This document shows positions 45,283 through 54,558 of a stretch of DNA of 64,000 nucleotides, in pieces. The position numbers and the translations under genes are program-made. The stretch is from Phragmitibacter sp965284365 (GTDB lineage Bacteria > Verrucomicrobiota > Verrucomicrobiia > Verrucomicrobiales > Verrucomicrobiaceae), in assembly GCA_965284365.1 (NCBI GenBank), contig OZ260079.1, positions 4,588,001 to 4,652,000 on the forward strand, read 5' to 3'. The stretch's first letter is position 1; the number at the start of each line of letters is the position of its first letter. Below the pieces are notes generated by a model. That model was not told the origin of the DNA. It searched no databases and worked only from the letters and a program-made list of their open reading frames with translations.

Positions 45283-45834
45283 GAAATCCGCAATCACACA
45301 TCCCACCGCAGGATCATAAGCGGACTTCGGCTTTCGCTGCGCCAAGACCGCCTCAATTGCGTTTCGTAGATCATGAGCGTGCGGTTCACGCCGCCTTCGG
45401 CCGGGGGCATAATAGAGATCATTGATTCGTCCGTGATAGGCCACCGCACCATCCTGCATCACCAGAAACGCTTCCGGAGTCCGCTCCGCTTTGAACTGTT
45501 CCACCAACGCATGCTGTGGATCCACCAAAACCCTGGCATTCACGCCATACCGTTTGGCATGCTCTACGGCATCAGATGAGGTAGTAGCAGGATCAACATA
45601 GACCAACGTGAAGCCAACACCCTTGGCCCCGTAGGCCTCCTTGAGCCCGGCAACTTCAGGCATCATCGCATTGGCCACGGGACATTCCGTGGTGACAAAG
45701 ATGAGCACGCTGGCCTTGCTGCCTTGTTCATAGGCGACAGGCCCGGCACTCGCGATGAAGGCTACACAGAAGAGTATGACGCTCCCCAAAAACACCGCCT
45801 TCTGCATTCGTGCCCTGTCAATAAGCGCCATCAT
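45274..45834 (-). CDS. Redoxin/thioredoxin-like exported protein
   Basis: A 186-residue protein with an N-terminal signal (KAVFLGSVILFCVAFIASAG) and a thioredoxin fold. FVTTECPVANAMMPEVAGLK is the active-site stretch, with a single Cys rather than a CxxC pair, and GVNARVLVDPQHALVEQF and RTPEAFLVMQDGAVAYHGRI follow, as in planctomycete redoxins. The start is an ATG at 45834, 11 bases after the cytochrome/monooxygenase stop, so the two genes are an operon. In relatives this domain is often fused to such a protein. It may handle peroxide or copper redox chemistry in the periplasm. Confidence 0.8.
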   Translation of the reverse strand: MMALIDRARMQKAVFLGSVILFCVAFIASAGPVAYEQGSKASVLIFVTTECPVANAMMPEVAGLKEAYGAKGVGFTLVYVDPATTSSDAVEHAKRYGVNARVLVDPQHALVEQFKAERTPEAFLVMQDGAVAYHGRINDLYYAPGRRRREPHAHDLRNAIEAVLAQRKPKSAYDPAVGCVIADFRK

Positions 45835-45845
45835 CTTCGCAGCGC

Positions 45846-47426
45846 TTATTTCTCCTCCGGCTCCTTGAAGGTCGACCACTTGGCCTTGGCCGCCAGGAGC
45901 TCAGTAACCTCCAAATTTCCATCCTTGTTTGCATCCAGGATGCTCATCAGCCTCTCGGTGCTACGAATAGCCTCAGGGATTTCCTCGCCGCTCAGCTTGA
46001 GATCGTGATTCACATCCAACTCCGGAAATTTCTTCAATTCCGCCAACGCCGCGATCGCTTTCTTCATGCCGCCCCGGCCTTGCCCGATCATTTCCCTCAA
46101 TCTCACACGCGATGTAGCCGCCAACTTATTCTCTGAAGCCACTTCCGCAGCCGCCGACGCAAAGGTGATGCTGCCCATTTCATCCAGCGATTCCTCGCCC
46201 CAGGTCACGCGTTTGGGTGGGCTCGAAGGATTGTTAGGATTGTTCGCGCTGTTGTCCCAGATGATCGTGGCATTGATCTTTGTTCCGGCGGGCAATCGCA
46301 CTGGTTCTTTATACACATACTGATCCTGCCAGTTGAAGTTCCAGTCACTTATCCGGAAAAGATTCTTTTTTGAGCCATCCGGCAGCGTAGCGATCGCCCC
46401 CATGCTCTTCCCCAGATAATGCGCATGGGCACTCACGGCGATGATGTCCGTGTCCACGGGCAACGTCAGTTCATCCGTCACCTTGTAAGTGGCCTCGCCG
46501 GGAGGAATGTCCAGCCCTACGCCTCTCCCAAAAAGCGGCGGCAGCTGCAGCGCCACCATCTTTCGTTCCGGCGCCTTCTTCGCAAAGTAGATGCCGATGG
46601 TCGTCTTCTCCTGCTCTTCCTTCCCGGTGGGATGGAAATGTGAAGACAATACCAGATCACTTCCTTTTGGCAGGGGATACGCCCAGCCATCCGGCATCGC
46701 ACGCGGCCCACCACCCACGGCCCAGCCACCCAGCCCACCGGTGCGGCGGAATCCCATTTTCGCAAATCCCGGCCCCGGATCACTGGCATCCATTTTTCGT
46801 GCCTCGCCACTCGAGTCCAGCCAGAGCAGCACGTGATGCAGCGCCCCTCGTGATCCCGGCCTCACTTCGATGGCTTGCACCCATTTGTCTTCATCCAAAG
46901 CCAGCGGAATCACAAATTGTCGGTAAATGTCCGGCCCGTCCGCAGGCACGGTAAAGGCTTCGTCCATGGTCAGCACCAGATCCGGCTCCCCGTGCCGCCA
47001 GCCTTCGGCAAACTTGGGCAGGGGAGGCGTCTGACTGGCATCTCCCTCAGCCATACCGGTCTCCGCCCACCTCTGCAGCATTCCGATCTGCTCTTTAGTC
47101 AGTCGCCGCTCGCCTACAAAATCCCCACAGCCTTCATCCGGCTGCCAGGGCGGCATGGTCCGGTCACCGGTCACTTCAGAGATCAACCGCGCTCGCTTCT
47201 TCGTCTCTTCAAAGTTCGTCAGCGGAAAAGGCCCGGCTTGCCCGGGGCGATGGCACTCCGCGCAATTCTGAAAAACGATCGGCGCGATGTGTTTGGCGAA
47301 TGTCACCGCCTCACCAGCCGAGGGGATCGGTCCAGTCCCCGGGGCTGCCTCTATCCAGGCAGCGGCAGAAAATGAAAACAAAGCCGCGACAGCAGCAGGG
47401 ACAATATCGAAAGTTCGGCGAGTCAT
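45846..47426 (-). CDS. Secreted cytochrome c / copper monooxygenase-like protein with EF-hands
   Basis: A 526-residue protein from the ATG at 47426, with a signal peptide. FAKHIAPIVFQNCAECHRPG carries a CxxCH haem site. Then follow copper-site stretches of type II ascorbate-dependent monooxygenases: GALHHVLLWLD, LSSHFHPTGKEE and SAHAHYLGKSM, placing the His pairs. The C-terminal 60 residues have two calcium EF-hand loops, DVNHDLKLSGEE and DANKDGNLEVTE. It presumably works in the periplasm with the redoxin downstream. A haem plus copper monooxygenase plus EF-hand mix occurs in Planctomycetes/Verrucomicrobia but no reaction is known. Confidence 0.83.
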   Translation of the reverse strand: MTRRTFDIVPAAVAALFSFSAAAWIEAAPGTGPIPSAGEAVTFAKHIAPIVFQNCAECHRPGQAGPFPLTNFEETKKRARLISEVTGDRTMPPWQPDEGCGDFVGERRLTKEQIGMLQRWAETGMAEGDASQTPPLPKFAEGWRHGEPDLVLTMDEAFTVPADGPDIYRQFVIPLALDEDKWVQAIEVRPGSRGALHHVLLWLDSSGEARKMDASDPGPGFAKMGFRRTGGLGGWAVGGGPRAMPDGWAYPLPKGSDLVLSSHFHPTGKEEQEKTTIGIYFAKKAPERKMVALQLPPLFGRGVGLDIPPGEATYKVTDELTLPVDTDIIAVSAHAHYLGKSMGAIATLPDGSKKNLFRISDWNFNWQDQYVYKEPVRLPAGTKINATIIWDNSANNPNNPSSPPKRVTWGEESLDEMGSITFASAAAEVASENKLAATSRVRLREMIGQGRGGMKKAIAALAELKKFPELDVNHDLKLSGEEIPEAIRSTERLMSILDANKDGNLEVTELLAAKAKWSTFKEPEEK

Positions 47427-47594
47427 GAGGTCTTGAGCGAAGACGCCCGCTCTGGGGCACCGGTTACAAAATCGCCCGGTTGCCTCACATTTACAACACC
47501 GGCACATTGTCAACCTGTCTCCACCCCGACGCGGAATTCAGCTTGAGCATCGCAACCCCGTGGCTAACTGCTTCCTCCCCAGATCATCACCACC

Positions 47595-49919
47595 ATGAAT
47601 TTGTCCCATTTCGAGACGGTCGCGCAGGAACTGAACATCAAGATCCCGCAAGTCAGCGCCACCGCTAAACTATTTGCCGAAGGCGGCACCGTGCCCTTCA
47701 TCGCCCGGTACCGGAAAGAAGTCACCGGCTCCCTGGATGAGGTCGCCATCGCCGGCATCCGCGACGGCCTGCTGCGCCTGGCGCAGCTTGACGAGCGTCG
47801 CGAAGCCGTCCTGAAATCGCTCGACGAGCGCAAGTTGCTCACGGACGACCTCAAAAAGTCCCTCCTGGCTGCCAAGACCCTCGCCACTGTTGAGGATATC
47901 TTCGCTCCTTTCCGCCCGAAGCGCCGCACTCGCGCCACCATTGCCAAGGAAAAAGGCCTCGAACCACTGGCCGATTGGCTCGATGCCAATCAAACCACTG
48001 CTTCAGCAGACCCCAACGCCGAGGCGAAAAAATACATCAACACCGACGGCCCCGAGGAGCAGCAGGTGAAGACGGCCGAAGAAGCCCTTGCCGGTGCCCG
48101 GGACATCATCGCAGAACGACTCAGCGACATGGCAGAAGCCCGCTCCGCCATCCGTCAACTGATCGCTCAGCAAGCCCAGGTTCAGTCCAAGGTCATGTTT
48201 GGCAAGGACACAGATCCGGAAGCTGCGAAGTTCCGCGACTACTTCGACTGGACGGAGCCGCTTAAGACCATCCCATCTCACCGCATGCTGGCCATCCGCC
48301 GCGGGGAGAAAGAAGGTTTCCTCCTCATGCGCATCATGGCTCCGGAGGCAGACGCACTTCGCGTCGTGGAGAGGCTCGTCGTGCAGCCTGGAGACACCGC
48401 TTGCGCCCGTCAGGTGCGCGATGCCGTCCAGGATGGCTACAAGCGTTTGTTGGCTCCTTCCATGGAAACGGAAGCACGGCTGGAGGCCAAGAAGAAAGCA
48501 GATGCTGAAGCCATTCGTGTCTTCGCGGACAATCTCCGTGAGTTGCTTTTGGCCGCGCCTCTTGGACAGAAAGCCATGCTTGGTATCGACCCCGGCTTCC
48601 GCACCGGCTGCAAGGTGGTCGTCCTGGACGCCCAGGGCAAATTGCTCGTCAATGACGTCATCTACTTGTTGGGCGAGGGGAGCAGTCTGGTGCGTGCCAA
48701 AGAACTCCTGCTTAACTTCATCAAGCGTTTCCAGGTACAAGTCATTGCTATCGGCAATGGCACAGCCGGTCGCGAAACGGAAATGTTTGTAAATCGCATC
48801 GGTATACCGAAGGAAATCCCCGTCATTATGGTGAATGAAAGCGGAGCCTCAATATACTCTGCCAGCGATGTGGCACGTGAAGAATTCCCCGATCAGGACA
48901 TCACCGTTCGCGGCGCCGTTTCCATTGGCCGCCGCCTCATGGATCCGTTGGCGGAGTTGGTAAAGATCGATCCCAAATCCATCGGCGTGGGCCAGTACCA
49001 GCACGATGTCGATCAGACCCTTTTGAAAGACAGCCTCGATGATGTGGTCATGAGTTGCGTGAACGGCGTGGGCGTGGAGGTGAATACTGCCAGCAAACAG
49101 TTGCTCTCCTACGTCGCCGGTCTGAACCAAAGCCTCGCTGCCAGCATCGTCTCTTTCCGGAATGAAAACGGGCCCTTCACTTCCCGCCAACAATTGAAGA
49201 AGGTGCCGCGCCTCGGCGAGAAAGCCTTTGAGCAGGCCGCTGGCTTTCTACGCATCCGTGGTGCGGAAAATCCTCTCGACGCCAGTGGCGTGCATCCGGA
49301 GCGTTACGATCTGGTGAAGCGCATGGCATCTGATCTCGGTTGCCAAATACCAGACCTGCTCAAAAACGAGGCGCTGCATAAGAAGATCGACCCCAAGAAT
49401 TACGTGAGCGCCGATGTCGGCCTGCCCACGCTGAAGGACATCATCTCCGAACTGGCCAAACCGGGTCGTGACCCGCGTAAACAGTTCGAAGTGCATAAGT
49501 TCGCCGAGGGCGTGGAAAAGCCGGAAGATCTGAAGCCCGGCATGAAGCTCCCCGGCATCGTGACGAACGTCACCGCATTCGGAGCCTTCGTGGACATCGG
49601 CGTCCATCAGGACGGTCTCGTGCATGTGAGCCAGCTCGCGGATCACTTCATCAAAGATGCGTCGGAAGTCGTCAAAGTGGCGCAGCGTGTGGATGTGACC
49701 GTCGTCGAAGTCGACTTGCAGCGGAAGCGCATTGCCCTCTCCATGAAGTCGAAACCCGACTTCGAAAAGCGTCCTGGTTCCGGTGGCGGCTCCCCCGGCG
49801 GCGGCGGTCAAGGTGGCGGACGGCCATCTGGCAGCGGCAATCGCTCCTCATCATCCGGTAGTGGTGGCGGTATGGGCGGTCAGGATTGGTTCAGCGCAGC
49901 TCTGGCCAAGAAAAAGTGA
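47595..49919 (+). CDS. tex: Tex family RNA-binding transcription accessory protein
   Basis: A 774-residue cytosolic protein with full Tex layout. The N-terminal helical region has GGTVPFIARYRKEVTGSLDE; a YqgF-like RNase H fold has GIDPGFRTGCKVVVLDAQGK; helix-hairpin-helix motifs follow, for example KKVPRLGEKAFEQAAGFLRI; and the S1 domain near residue 650 starts LPGIVTNVTAFGAFVDIGVH. The end is a Gly/Ser-rich low-complexity tail closing with AALAKKK. Tex binds nucleic acids and RNA polymerase and affects transcription and stress response. Length is normal. Confidence 0.96.
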   Translation: MNLSHFETVAQELNIKIPQVSATAKLFAEGGTVPFIARYRKEVTGSLDEVAIAGIRDGLLRLAQLDERREAVLKSLDERKLLTDDLKKSLLAAKTLATVEDIFAPFRPKRRTRATIAKEKGLEPLADWLDANQTTASADPNAEAKKYINTDGPEEQQVKTAEEALAGARDIIAERLSDMAEARSAIRQLIAQQAQVQSKVMFGKDTDPEAAKFRDYFDWTEPLKTIPSHRMLAIRRGEKEGFLLMRIMAPEADALRVVERLVVQPGDTACARQVRDAVQDGYKRLLAPSMETEARLEAKKKADAEAIRVFADNLRELLLAAPLGQKAMLGIDPGFRTGCKVVVLDAQGKLLVNDVIYLLGEGSSLVRAKELLLNFIKRFQVQVIAIGNGTAGRETEMFVNRIGIPKEIPVIMVNESGASIYSASDVAREEFPDQDITVRGAVSIGRRLMDPLAELVKIDPKSIGVGQYQHDVDQTLLKDSLDDVVMSCVNGVGVEVNTASKQLLSYVAGLNQSLAASIVSFRNENGPFTSRQQLKKVPRLGEKAFEQAAGFLRIRGAENPLDASGVHPERYDLVKRMASDLGCQIPDLLKNEALHKKIDPKNYVSADVGLPTLKDIISELAKPGRDPRKQFEVHKFAEGVEKPEDLKPGMKLPGIVTNVTAFGAFVDIGVHQDGLVHVSQLADHFIKDASEVVKVAQRVDVTVVEVDLQRKRIALSMKSKPDFEKRPGSGGGSPGGGGQGGGRPSGSGNRSSSSGSGGGMGGQDWFSAALAKKK

Positions 49920-49949
49920 TTCAGCCTCTCTCTCACAGTTGGCGATTCT

Positions 49950-49973
49950 GCTTCCGGCGGTTGCGCCGGAAGC
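49950..49973. terminator. Hairpin between tex and thyA
   Basis: A perfect 10-base-pair stem, GCTTCCGGCG and CGCCGGAAGC, with a GTTG loop lies 31 bases after tex. There is no T tract, so it may stabilise the tex mRNA end or assist Rho-dependent termination. Confidence 0.5.
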
Positions 49974-49998
49974 CCGCCCGCGCTAAGCAAATTGACTC

Positions 49999-50793
49999 AT
50001 GCATGAATACCACCGGCTTCTGAGGAAGGTCCTGAACGAAGGTGCCTACCGTGCAGACCGCACCGGGGTGGGGGCGTATTCAGTTTTTGGTGAGCAGTCG
50101 CGCTATGACTTGGCAGATGGTTTCCCTTGCGTCACGACGAAGAAACTCCACCTGCGCTCCATTATCCATGAGCTGCTCTGGTTTCTCAAAGGGGACACAA
50201 ACGTAAAATACCTTCGTGAGAACAAAGTCACTATCTGGGACGAATGGGCAGACTCCGAAGGCAACCTGGGACCAGTCTATGGTGCGCAGTGGCGTCGCTG
50301 GCGTGGGGCAGATGGCCGGGAGCACGACCAGATTTCAGACCTCATTCATCGCATCAAGACGCAGCCAAATTCCCGCCGCCATGTGGTGAGCGCCTGGAAT
50401 GTAGCTCTCGTTGATGAGATGGCCTTGCCTCCTTGTCACTGCCTCTTCCAATTCTTCGTGGCTGACGGCAAGTTAAGCTGCCAGCTCTATCAGCGCAGCG
50501 CCGATCTCTTTTTAGGGGTGCCCTTCAATATCGCCAGTTATGCATTGCTGACCATGATGGTGGCTCAGGTGTGCGAACTTCAGCCAGGCACCTTTGTCCA
50601 TACCTTTGGCGATCTGCATCTTTATTCAAATCACTTGGAACAGGCCCGTCTTCAACTCACGCGTGACCCACGGCCGCTTCCCACCCTACGGATCAACCCG
50701 GAAGTGCGAGACATCGATGGCTTCAAATACGAAGACTTCACGCTCGAGGCGTATGATCCGTGGCCTGCCATCAAGGCTGACATTGCGGTATAA
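49999..50793 (+). CDS. thyA: Thymidylate synthase ThyA
   Basis: A 264-residue enzyme making dTMP from dUMP and methylene-tetrahydrofolate. Conserved segments are the N-terminal NEGAYRADRTGVGAYSVFG with the phosphate-binding Arg, ELLWFLKGDTNVKYL, the active-site LPPCHCLFQFFV with the nucleophilic Cys, QLYQRSADLFLGVPFNIASYA, and HTFGDLHLYSNHLEQ. Length equals that of E. coli ThyA. It sits alone between tex and a convergent pseudopilin gene. Confidence 0.97.
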   Translation: MHEYHRLLRKVLNEGAYRADRTGVGAYSVFGEQSRYDLADGFPCVTTKKLHLRSIIHELLWFLKGDTNVKYLRENKVTIWDEWADSEGNLGPVYGAQWRRWRGADGREHDQISDLIHRIKTQPNSRRHVVSAWNVALVDEMALPPCHCLFQFFVADGKLSCQLYQRSADLFLGVPFNIASYALLTMMVAQVCELQPGTFVHTFGDLHLYSNHLEQARLQLTRDPRPLPTLRINPEVRDIDGFKYEDFTLEAYDPWPAIKADIAV

Positions 50794-50843
50794 ATTTGAG
50801 ACGGCGCGGCTTCCCCTTGATGGACGGAAGACGAACGCTCCGG

Positions 50844-51257
50844 CTAACCCCCGTCAAGATGGTAGGACAGTGAGCCATTTTCCCAGCGTAAGTAGTGTCC
50901 ACTTCGATGCGTCTCTTCCAAGCCAGCCTCTGCCTCTGTGGAGACTCCAGGAAGTCGGAATTTTACTTGTGAAAAACTTCCAGTACCGAGGCAGCCAGCA
51001 TCGACGGCATTCTGCGCTTCCGCAACGCTGGTGACAGTCTTGAAGGTAGGCGCATCCGCGGCCAGGCCAGCCGTAAAGATAACCACGATATCTTGAGCCT
51101 TCCTCTTCGCGACCACGGAGTTGGCAGAGTCCGTCACGGCATCCAATTTCGCCATGACTAAGGCGGTGAACACCCCTAGAACGGCTATCACAATCAACAA
51201 CTCCACAAGGCTGAAGCCCCGATTGTTTCTCCACGTCTTTAGCGAGGTTGCTTTCAT
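50844..51257 (-). CDS. Type IV pilin-like / type II secretion pseudopilin
   Basis: A 137-residue protein. The basic leader KATSLKTWRNNRG is followed by FSLVELLIVIAVLGVFTALV, the prepilin N-methylation and hydrophobic helix with the usual Glu at +5. After it comes a short soluble region with no further family signal. It should be cleaved after Gly and inserted in the inner membrane as part of a pilus or pseudopilus. No other secretion gene is within the window, so it is an orphan; Verrucomicrobia often carry scattered pseudopilins. The ATG at 51257 is chosen for leader length. Confidence 0.85.
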   Translation of the reverse strand: MKATSLKTWRNNRGFSLVELLIVIAVLGVFTALVMAKLDAVTDSANSVVAKRKAQDIVVIFTAGLAADAPTFKTVTSVAEAQNAVDAGCLGTGSFSQVKFRLPGVSTEAEAGLEETHRSGHYLRWENGSLSYHLDGG

Positions 51258-51361
51258 GTGGTTTGGACAGAACACTTGCTTCGAAAAATATAACGGAAGC
51301 AGCTAACCCTAAGCAACTAATTTTTATGGTTTTTATATAAAATCTGAGTCTATTTTCAGTT

Positions 51362-52471
51362 TTAGCTATCACTTATAAGCATTTCGGCGACTTGATCCGC
51401 CAGAGCCTTGCCTCTCCGCGTGAGCTTAATCTGTCCTTCCGATAGCGCTACGAGTCCCTCATTTTGCAACATCGCCAGATTCCTGGACACGGTGGCTTCC
51501 AGCATTTTCACGGGCAATCCTCGCTCCGTTCGCAGCTGCAGCGCCACCCGCTCCATTTGCCACTGACGGTCCGTCAGCGACTCTGACTCACCAACGGGTG
51601 CGCGCCCTTCTCCGACTAGAGAAATATATGCGTTGGTATCGGTCACGTTTTTCCAACGCGTACGATTGCACGTCGAGACGGCGGACGGCCCCAGTCCCAG
51701 GTAATCCTCGCCCATCCAATAAGACTGATTGTGCCGCGAGTGGTGTCCCGGCCGGGCGTAGTTCGAGATTTCGTAGTGCGCAAATCCTGCGCTGGTCAGG
51801 AGCTCGATGGTGCTCTCAAAGTGGTCCGCATCCCGATCCCCATCGGAATCTAATTCTCCTGCACGGTGCTGATTCAGAAAATCCGTGTCTTCTTCGTAAG
51901 TGAGATTGTAGCAGGAGATGTGGTCCGGCTTCAGGGCCAGCGTTTGCGTCAGATTCTCCTGCCAAACAGGCAGTGACAAACCCGGAATGGAAAACATCAG
52001 GTCGATATTCAAACTCGGGATACCTGCCTCCCGCAGCAACTCGTAGGTCTCCCGCGCTTCCGCCGGAGAATGGTCCCGTCCCAACGTCTTCAGCGTCGGC
52101 TCGTCCCAAGCTTGAACTCCCAGACTCACTCGAGTGACTCCGTGATCCTTCAGCATTCTGGCCTTGGCGGCATCCACCGTGCGGGGATTTGCCTCAAGAT
52201 TCCACTCCAGCAGGGCACTACAGTCCAGCCGCTCCCTCAACCCCGAAAGTAGCAATGCCAGATGTTTGGTGCTCAGGGCCGTCGGCGTCCCACCACCCAG
52301 GTAAATAGTTTCCGGCTGAATCAACGTATGCCGCTGGTGAATCGCCAGCTCCGCCAGCACCGCCTGCACAAAGGCATCCTTGTCCGTGCCTCCCAGTTCA
52401 TGCTTGTAGAAGCTGCAATAGGGGCAAACCCGGTGGCAAAACGGAATGTGGATGTAGAGATGCTTGATCAG
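51362..52471 (-). CDS. hemW: HemW-like radical SAM protein (coproporphyrinogen III oxidase-like)
   Basis: HemW proteins bind haem and S-adenosylmethionine and are implicated in haem trafficking. The frame gives LYIHIPFCHRVCPYCSFYKH close to its N-terminus, with the CxxxCxxC iron-sulfur motif at residues 12, 16 and 19; IYLGGGTPTALS, LKDHGVTRVSLGVQAWD and LNIDLMFSIPGLSLPVWQEN follow. No ATG, GTG or TTG lies between the in-frame stop and this motif; the first later one (GTG, 52369) would remove the cysteines. The CTG at 52471 or the adjacent ATC is therefore the likely start. The ending is complete. It is divergent from the squalene synthase-like gene, about 30 bases away. Confidence 0.88.
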   Translation of the reverse strand: MIKHLYIHIPFCHRVCPYCSFYKHELGGTDKDAFVQAVLAELAIHQRHTLIQPETIYLGGGTPTALSTKHLALLLSGLRERLDCSALLEWNLEANPRTVDAAKARMLKDHGVTRVSLGVQAWDEPTLKTLGRDHSPAEARETYELLREAGIPSLNIDLMFSIPGLSLPVWQENLTQTLALKPDHISCYNLTYEEDTDFLNQHRAGELDSDGDRDADHFESTIELLTSAGFAHYEISNYARPGHHSRHNQSYWMGEDYLGLGPSAVSTCNRTRWKNVTDTNAYISLVGEGRAPVGESESLTDRQWQMERVALQLRTERGLPVKMLEATVSRNLAMLQNEGLVALSEGQIKLTRRGKALADQVAEMLISDS

Positions 52472-52501
52472 AGGGGGGTAGGGGAGTTAGCTGTGAGGCC
52501 T

Positions 52502-53524
52502 ATGATGGAAGAGCATGAACTCGGCGGCAAGCTGCTCTCGGCGGTGTCACGCTCCTTTTACCTTACGCTTAAGGCCTTGCCCCGGGAAGTCCGGGAGCCG
52601 CTCTCGCTCGCGTACTTGCTGGCCAGGGCCGCCGATACCATGGCGGATACCCCGAATATGCCGGACAAAGTACGGGAAGACAGCCTGCAGGCCTTCGACG
52701 CCATCCTACAGTCTCCCGCCCGGGATACTGCTGCGGAAGCCAAATTGCATGAACTCCTCCTCGCCGACTTCGTGTCCCTCCAGACTGACGAGTCCGAAGC
52801 AGCTCTCTTGCGTCGTTTGCCGGAGGCTCTGAACGCCTACCGAAGCGCGCCTGAGCGTCACCAACTCGCCATGCGCCAGGTCCTTAAGCCCATTGTGCGG
52901 GGGCAATTGTTGGATATCACCCGGTTCCCCATGGACGGCCAATTCCGCACCTTGGCTAATGCGGCAGAGCTCGACGAGTACACTTGGCTCGTAGCCGGTT
53001 GTGTCGGTAAGTTTTGGACAAAGCTCTGTGCTTCAGAACTGCCTGCCGCCTTTGAGTCCGGAGTATCAGCGCAACAGATGACCGAGTGGGGCATCCGCTA
53101 CGGCAAAGGGCTGCAACTGGTCAACATCCTCCGCGACGTCGGCAAAGATGCCGCCATGGGTCGCTGCTACCTGCCCATGGACGAGATCATCGCCCATGGC
53201 ATCAATCCCGACGATGTGCTGTCAGACATCTCCATGCTGCGCCCAGTGACGGACAAGTGGGTCGAGATCTGCCGGGGTCATCTCAAGGCTGGCATCGACT
53301 ATTTAGGAGCTCTTAAAGAGAAAAAACTCCGCTATGCCACCGCCCTCCCGCTTCTCCTCGGCGTGCGCACGCTCGCCTTGGTGGAGAAAGCCGAACCGGG
53401 TCAATGGAAGTCTGGTGTAAAGGTGCCGCGCTCGGAAGTCGCGAAATGGATGATCGAGGCCGGCTTGGCCTCTATGCGTCGGGATGGCCTCCGTCGGCTC
53501 ATTGAGAAAGCCATGGGTGCTTGA
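52502..53524 (+). CDS. Squalene/phytoene synthase family protein
   Basis: A 340-residue isoprenoid head-to-head synthase, probably making squalene or phytoene from two prenyl diphosphates. The first Asp-rich motif is in AYLLARAADTMADT, the second in QLVNILRDVGKDAAMGRCYL, and AVSRSFYLTLKALPREVREP is the N-terminal signature. The ATG at 52502 has a second ATG directly after it. A longer upstream frame runs through the divergent hemW start and is not family-like. No squalene-hopene cyclase or carotenoid gene is nearby. It is followed by tRNA-Leu. Confidence 0.9.
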   Translation: MMEEHELGGKLLSAVSRSFYLTLKALPREVREPLSLAYLLARAADTMADTPNMPDKVREDSLQAFDAILQSPARDTAAEAKLHELLLADFVSLQTDESEAALLRRLPEALNAYRSAPERHQLAMRQVLKPIVRGQLLDITRFPMDGQFRTLANAAELDEYTWLVAGCVGKFWTKLCASELPAAFESGVSAQQMTEWGIRYGKGLQLVNILRDVGKDAAMGRCYLPMDEIIAHGINPDDVLSDISMLRPVTDKWVEICRGHLKAGIDYLGALKEKKLRYATALPLLLGVRTLALVEKAEPGQWKSGVKVPRSEVAKWMIEAGLASMRRDGLRRLIEKAMGA

Positions 53525-53663
53525 TCCGGCGTCCGCCCAGCGTGCTGTCTGATTCATCATCGCTCGAAAAAATCGTAGAATAAACGAGAACAGTTAAAAT
53601 TTATCTTGAGAAAGACCCGCGCCTGCGGATGTTCTTGATCCCTGGCACATCTGCTCTGTTTTT

Positions 53664-53748
53664 GCTCGCGTGGCGGAATTGGTAGACGCGCTAGATTCAG
53701 GATCTAGTGAGTAACATCGTGGAGGTTCGAATCCTCTCGTGAGCACCA
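53664..53748 (+). tRNA. tRNA-Leu (anticodon CAG)
   Basis: The acceptor stem GCTCGCG pairs with CGTGAGC (one G-T pair). The D arm has TGGCGGAATTGGTAGACGCG, typical of class II leucine tRNAs. The anticodon arm CTAGATTCAGGATCTAG places CAG in the loop. A long variable arm follows, then GGAGGTTCGAATCCTC for the T arm and an encoded CCA end. All are features of bacterial tRNA-Leu. Confidence 0.97.
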
Positions 53749-53775
53749 CAAATCAAGAGCCGCCAGGGGATGTTG

Positions 53776-54504
53776 ATGACTACCCCCGCCCCCCCGAAAC
53801 CCACCACCACGGAATCGGGCCATGCAGGACAGGACGCCACCTTTGTTAGCCGCGCCTTTGGCTCAATCGCGAAGCGCTATGTCCTGACCAATCATGTGCT
53901 TAGCCTGGGCATCGACGTCCTATGGCGCACCTACACCGGACGTCGGGTCGCGCGCCTTCAGCCGCAAATCATCCTGGACCTCGCCACCGGCAGTGGTGAT
54001 TTAGCCGCTGAAATTCAGGCCCAGTGTCCGAATGCCCGCGTCTTCGGCATGGACTTTTCGCCCCCGATGCTGGCCGAAGCCCGGAAGCGTGGCCTCGCCA
54101 ATCTGGCCGTGGCCGATGCCATGAACCTGCCGGTGCAGGATGCCGTTGCCGATGTCGTCACCGTCGCCTTCGGCCTGAGAAACATGGCTTCCTGGCAAGG
54201 TGCCTTGCAGGAAATGGCCCGTGTGCTCAAACCCGGAGGCACCCTCTTCGTACTCGATTTTTCCCTGCCCAAGTTTTCCCTCCTTCGCCGCGCCCACTTG
54301 TTCTACCTCAGGAAGGTCATGCCCATCATCGCAGGAGCCCTCACCGGCAATCGCCACGCATACCAATACCTGTGCTCCTCCATTGAAAAATTCCCCGCCG
54401 GTGAATCGATGTGCGACCTCATGCGCAACAGTGGATTTGCTTCGGCCAGTGCTACGCCTTTGACCTTGGGCATCGCCAGCCTCTACGAGGCTCGGAAGGC
54501 CTAG
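53776..54504 (+). CDS. ubiE: UbiE/MenG-type quinone methyltransferase
   Basis: A 242-residue S-adenosylmethionine methyltransferase of the demethylmenaquinone/ubiquinone type. ILDLATGSGDLAAEIQAQCP is the SAM-binding glycine motif; VFGMDFSPPMLAEARKRG and VTVAFGLRNMASWQGALQEM are the UbiE signatures, and ASLYEARKA ends it like the family. It probably methylates a menaquinone precursor, as expected in Verrucomicrobia. The ATG at 53776 lies 6 bases after AGGGGA, a good ribosome site; an in-frame ATG at 53770 would overlap it. It follows tRNA-Leu by 27 bases. Confidence 0.9.
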   Translation: MTTPAPPKPTTTESGHAGQDATFVSRAFGSIAKRYVLTNHVLSLGIDVLWRTYTGRRVARLQPQIILDLATGSGDLAAEIQAQCPNARVFGMDFSPPMLAEARKRGLANLAVADAMNLPVQDAVADVVTVAFGLRNMASWQGALQEMARVLKPGGTLFVLDFSLPKFSLLRRAHLFYLRKVMPIIAGALTGNRHAYQYLCSSIEKFPAGESMCDLMRNSGFASASATPLTLGIASLYEARKA

Positions 54505-54558
54505 ATCACGCTGTCAACCCACTCAACTCCTGCATCGCCCCTCTCGCCCGGAGTGCGT

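Noticed and set aside
52262..52501. Upstream extension of the squalene/phytoene synthase frame
   Set aside because: It would overlap hemW and adds residues not found in the synthase family; ATG 52502 matches the family start.
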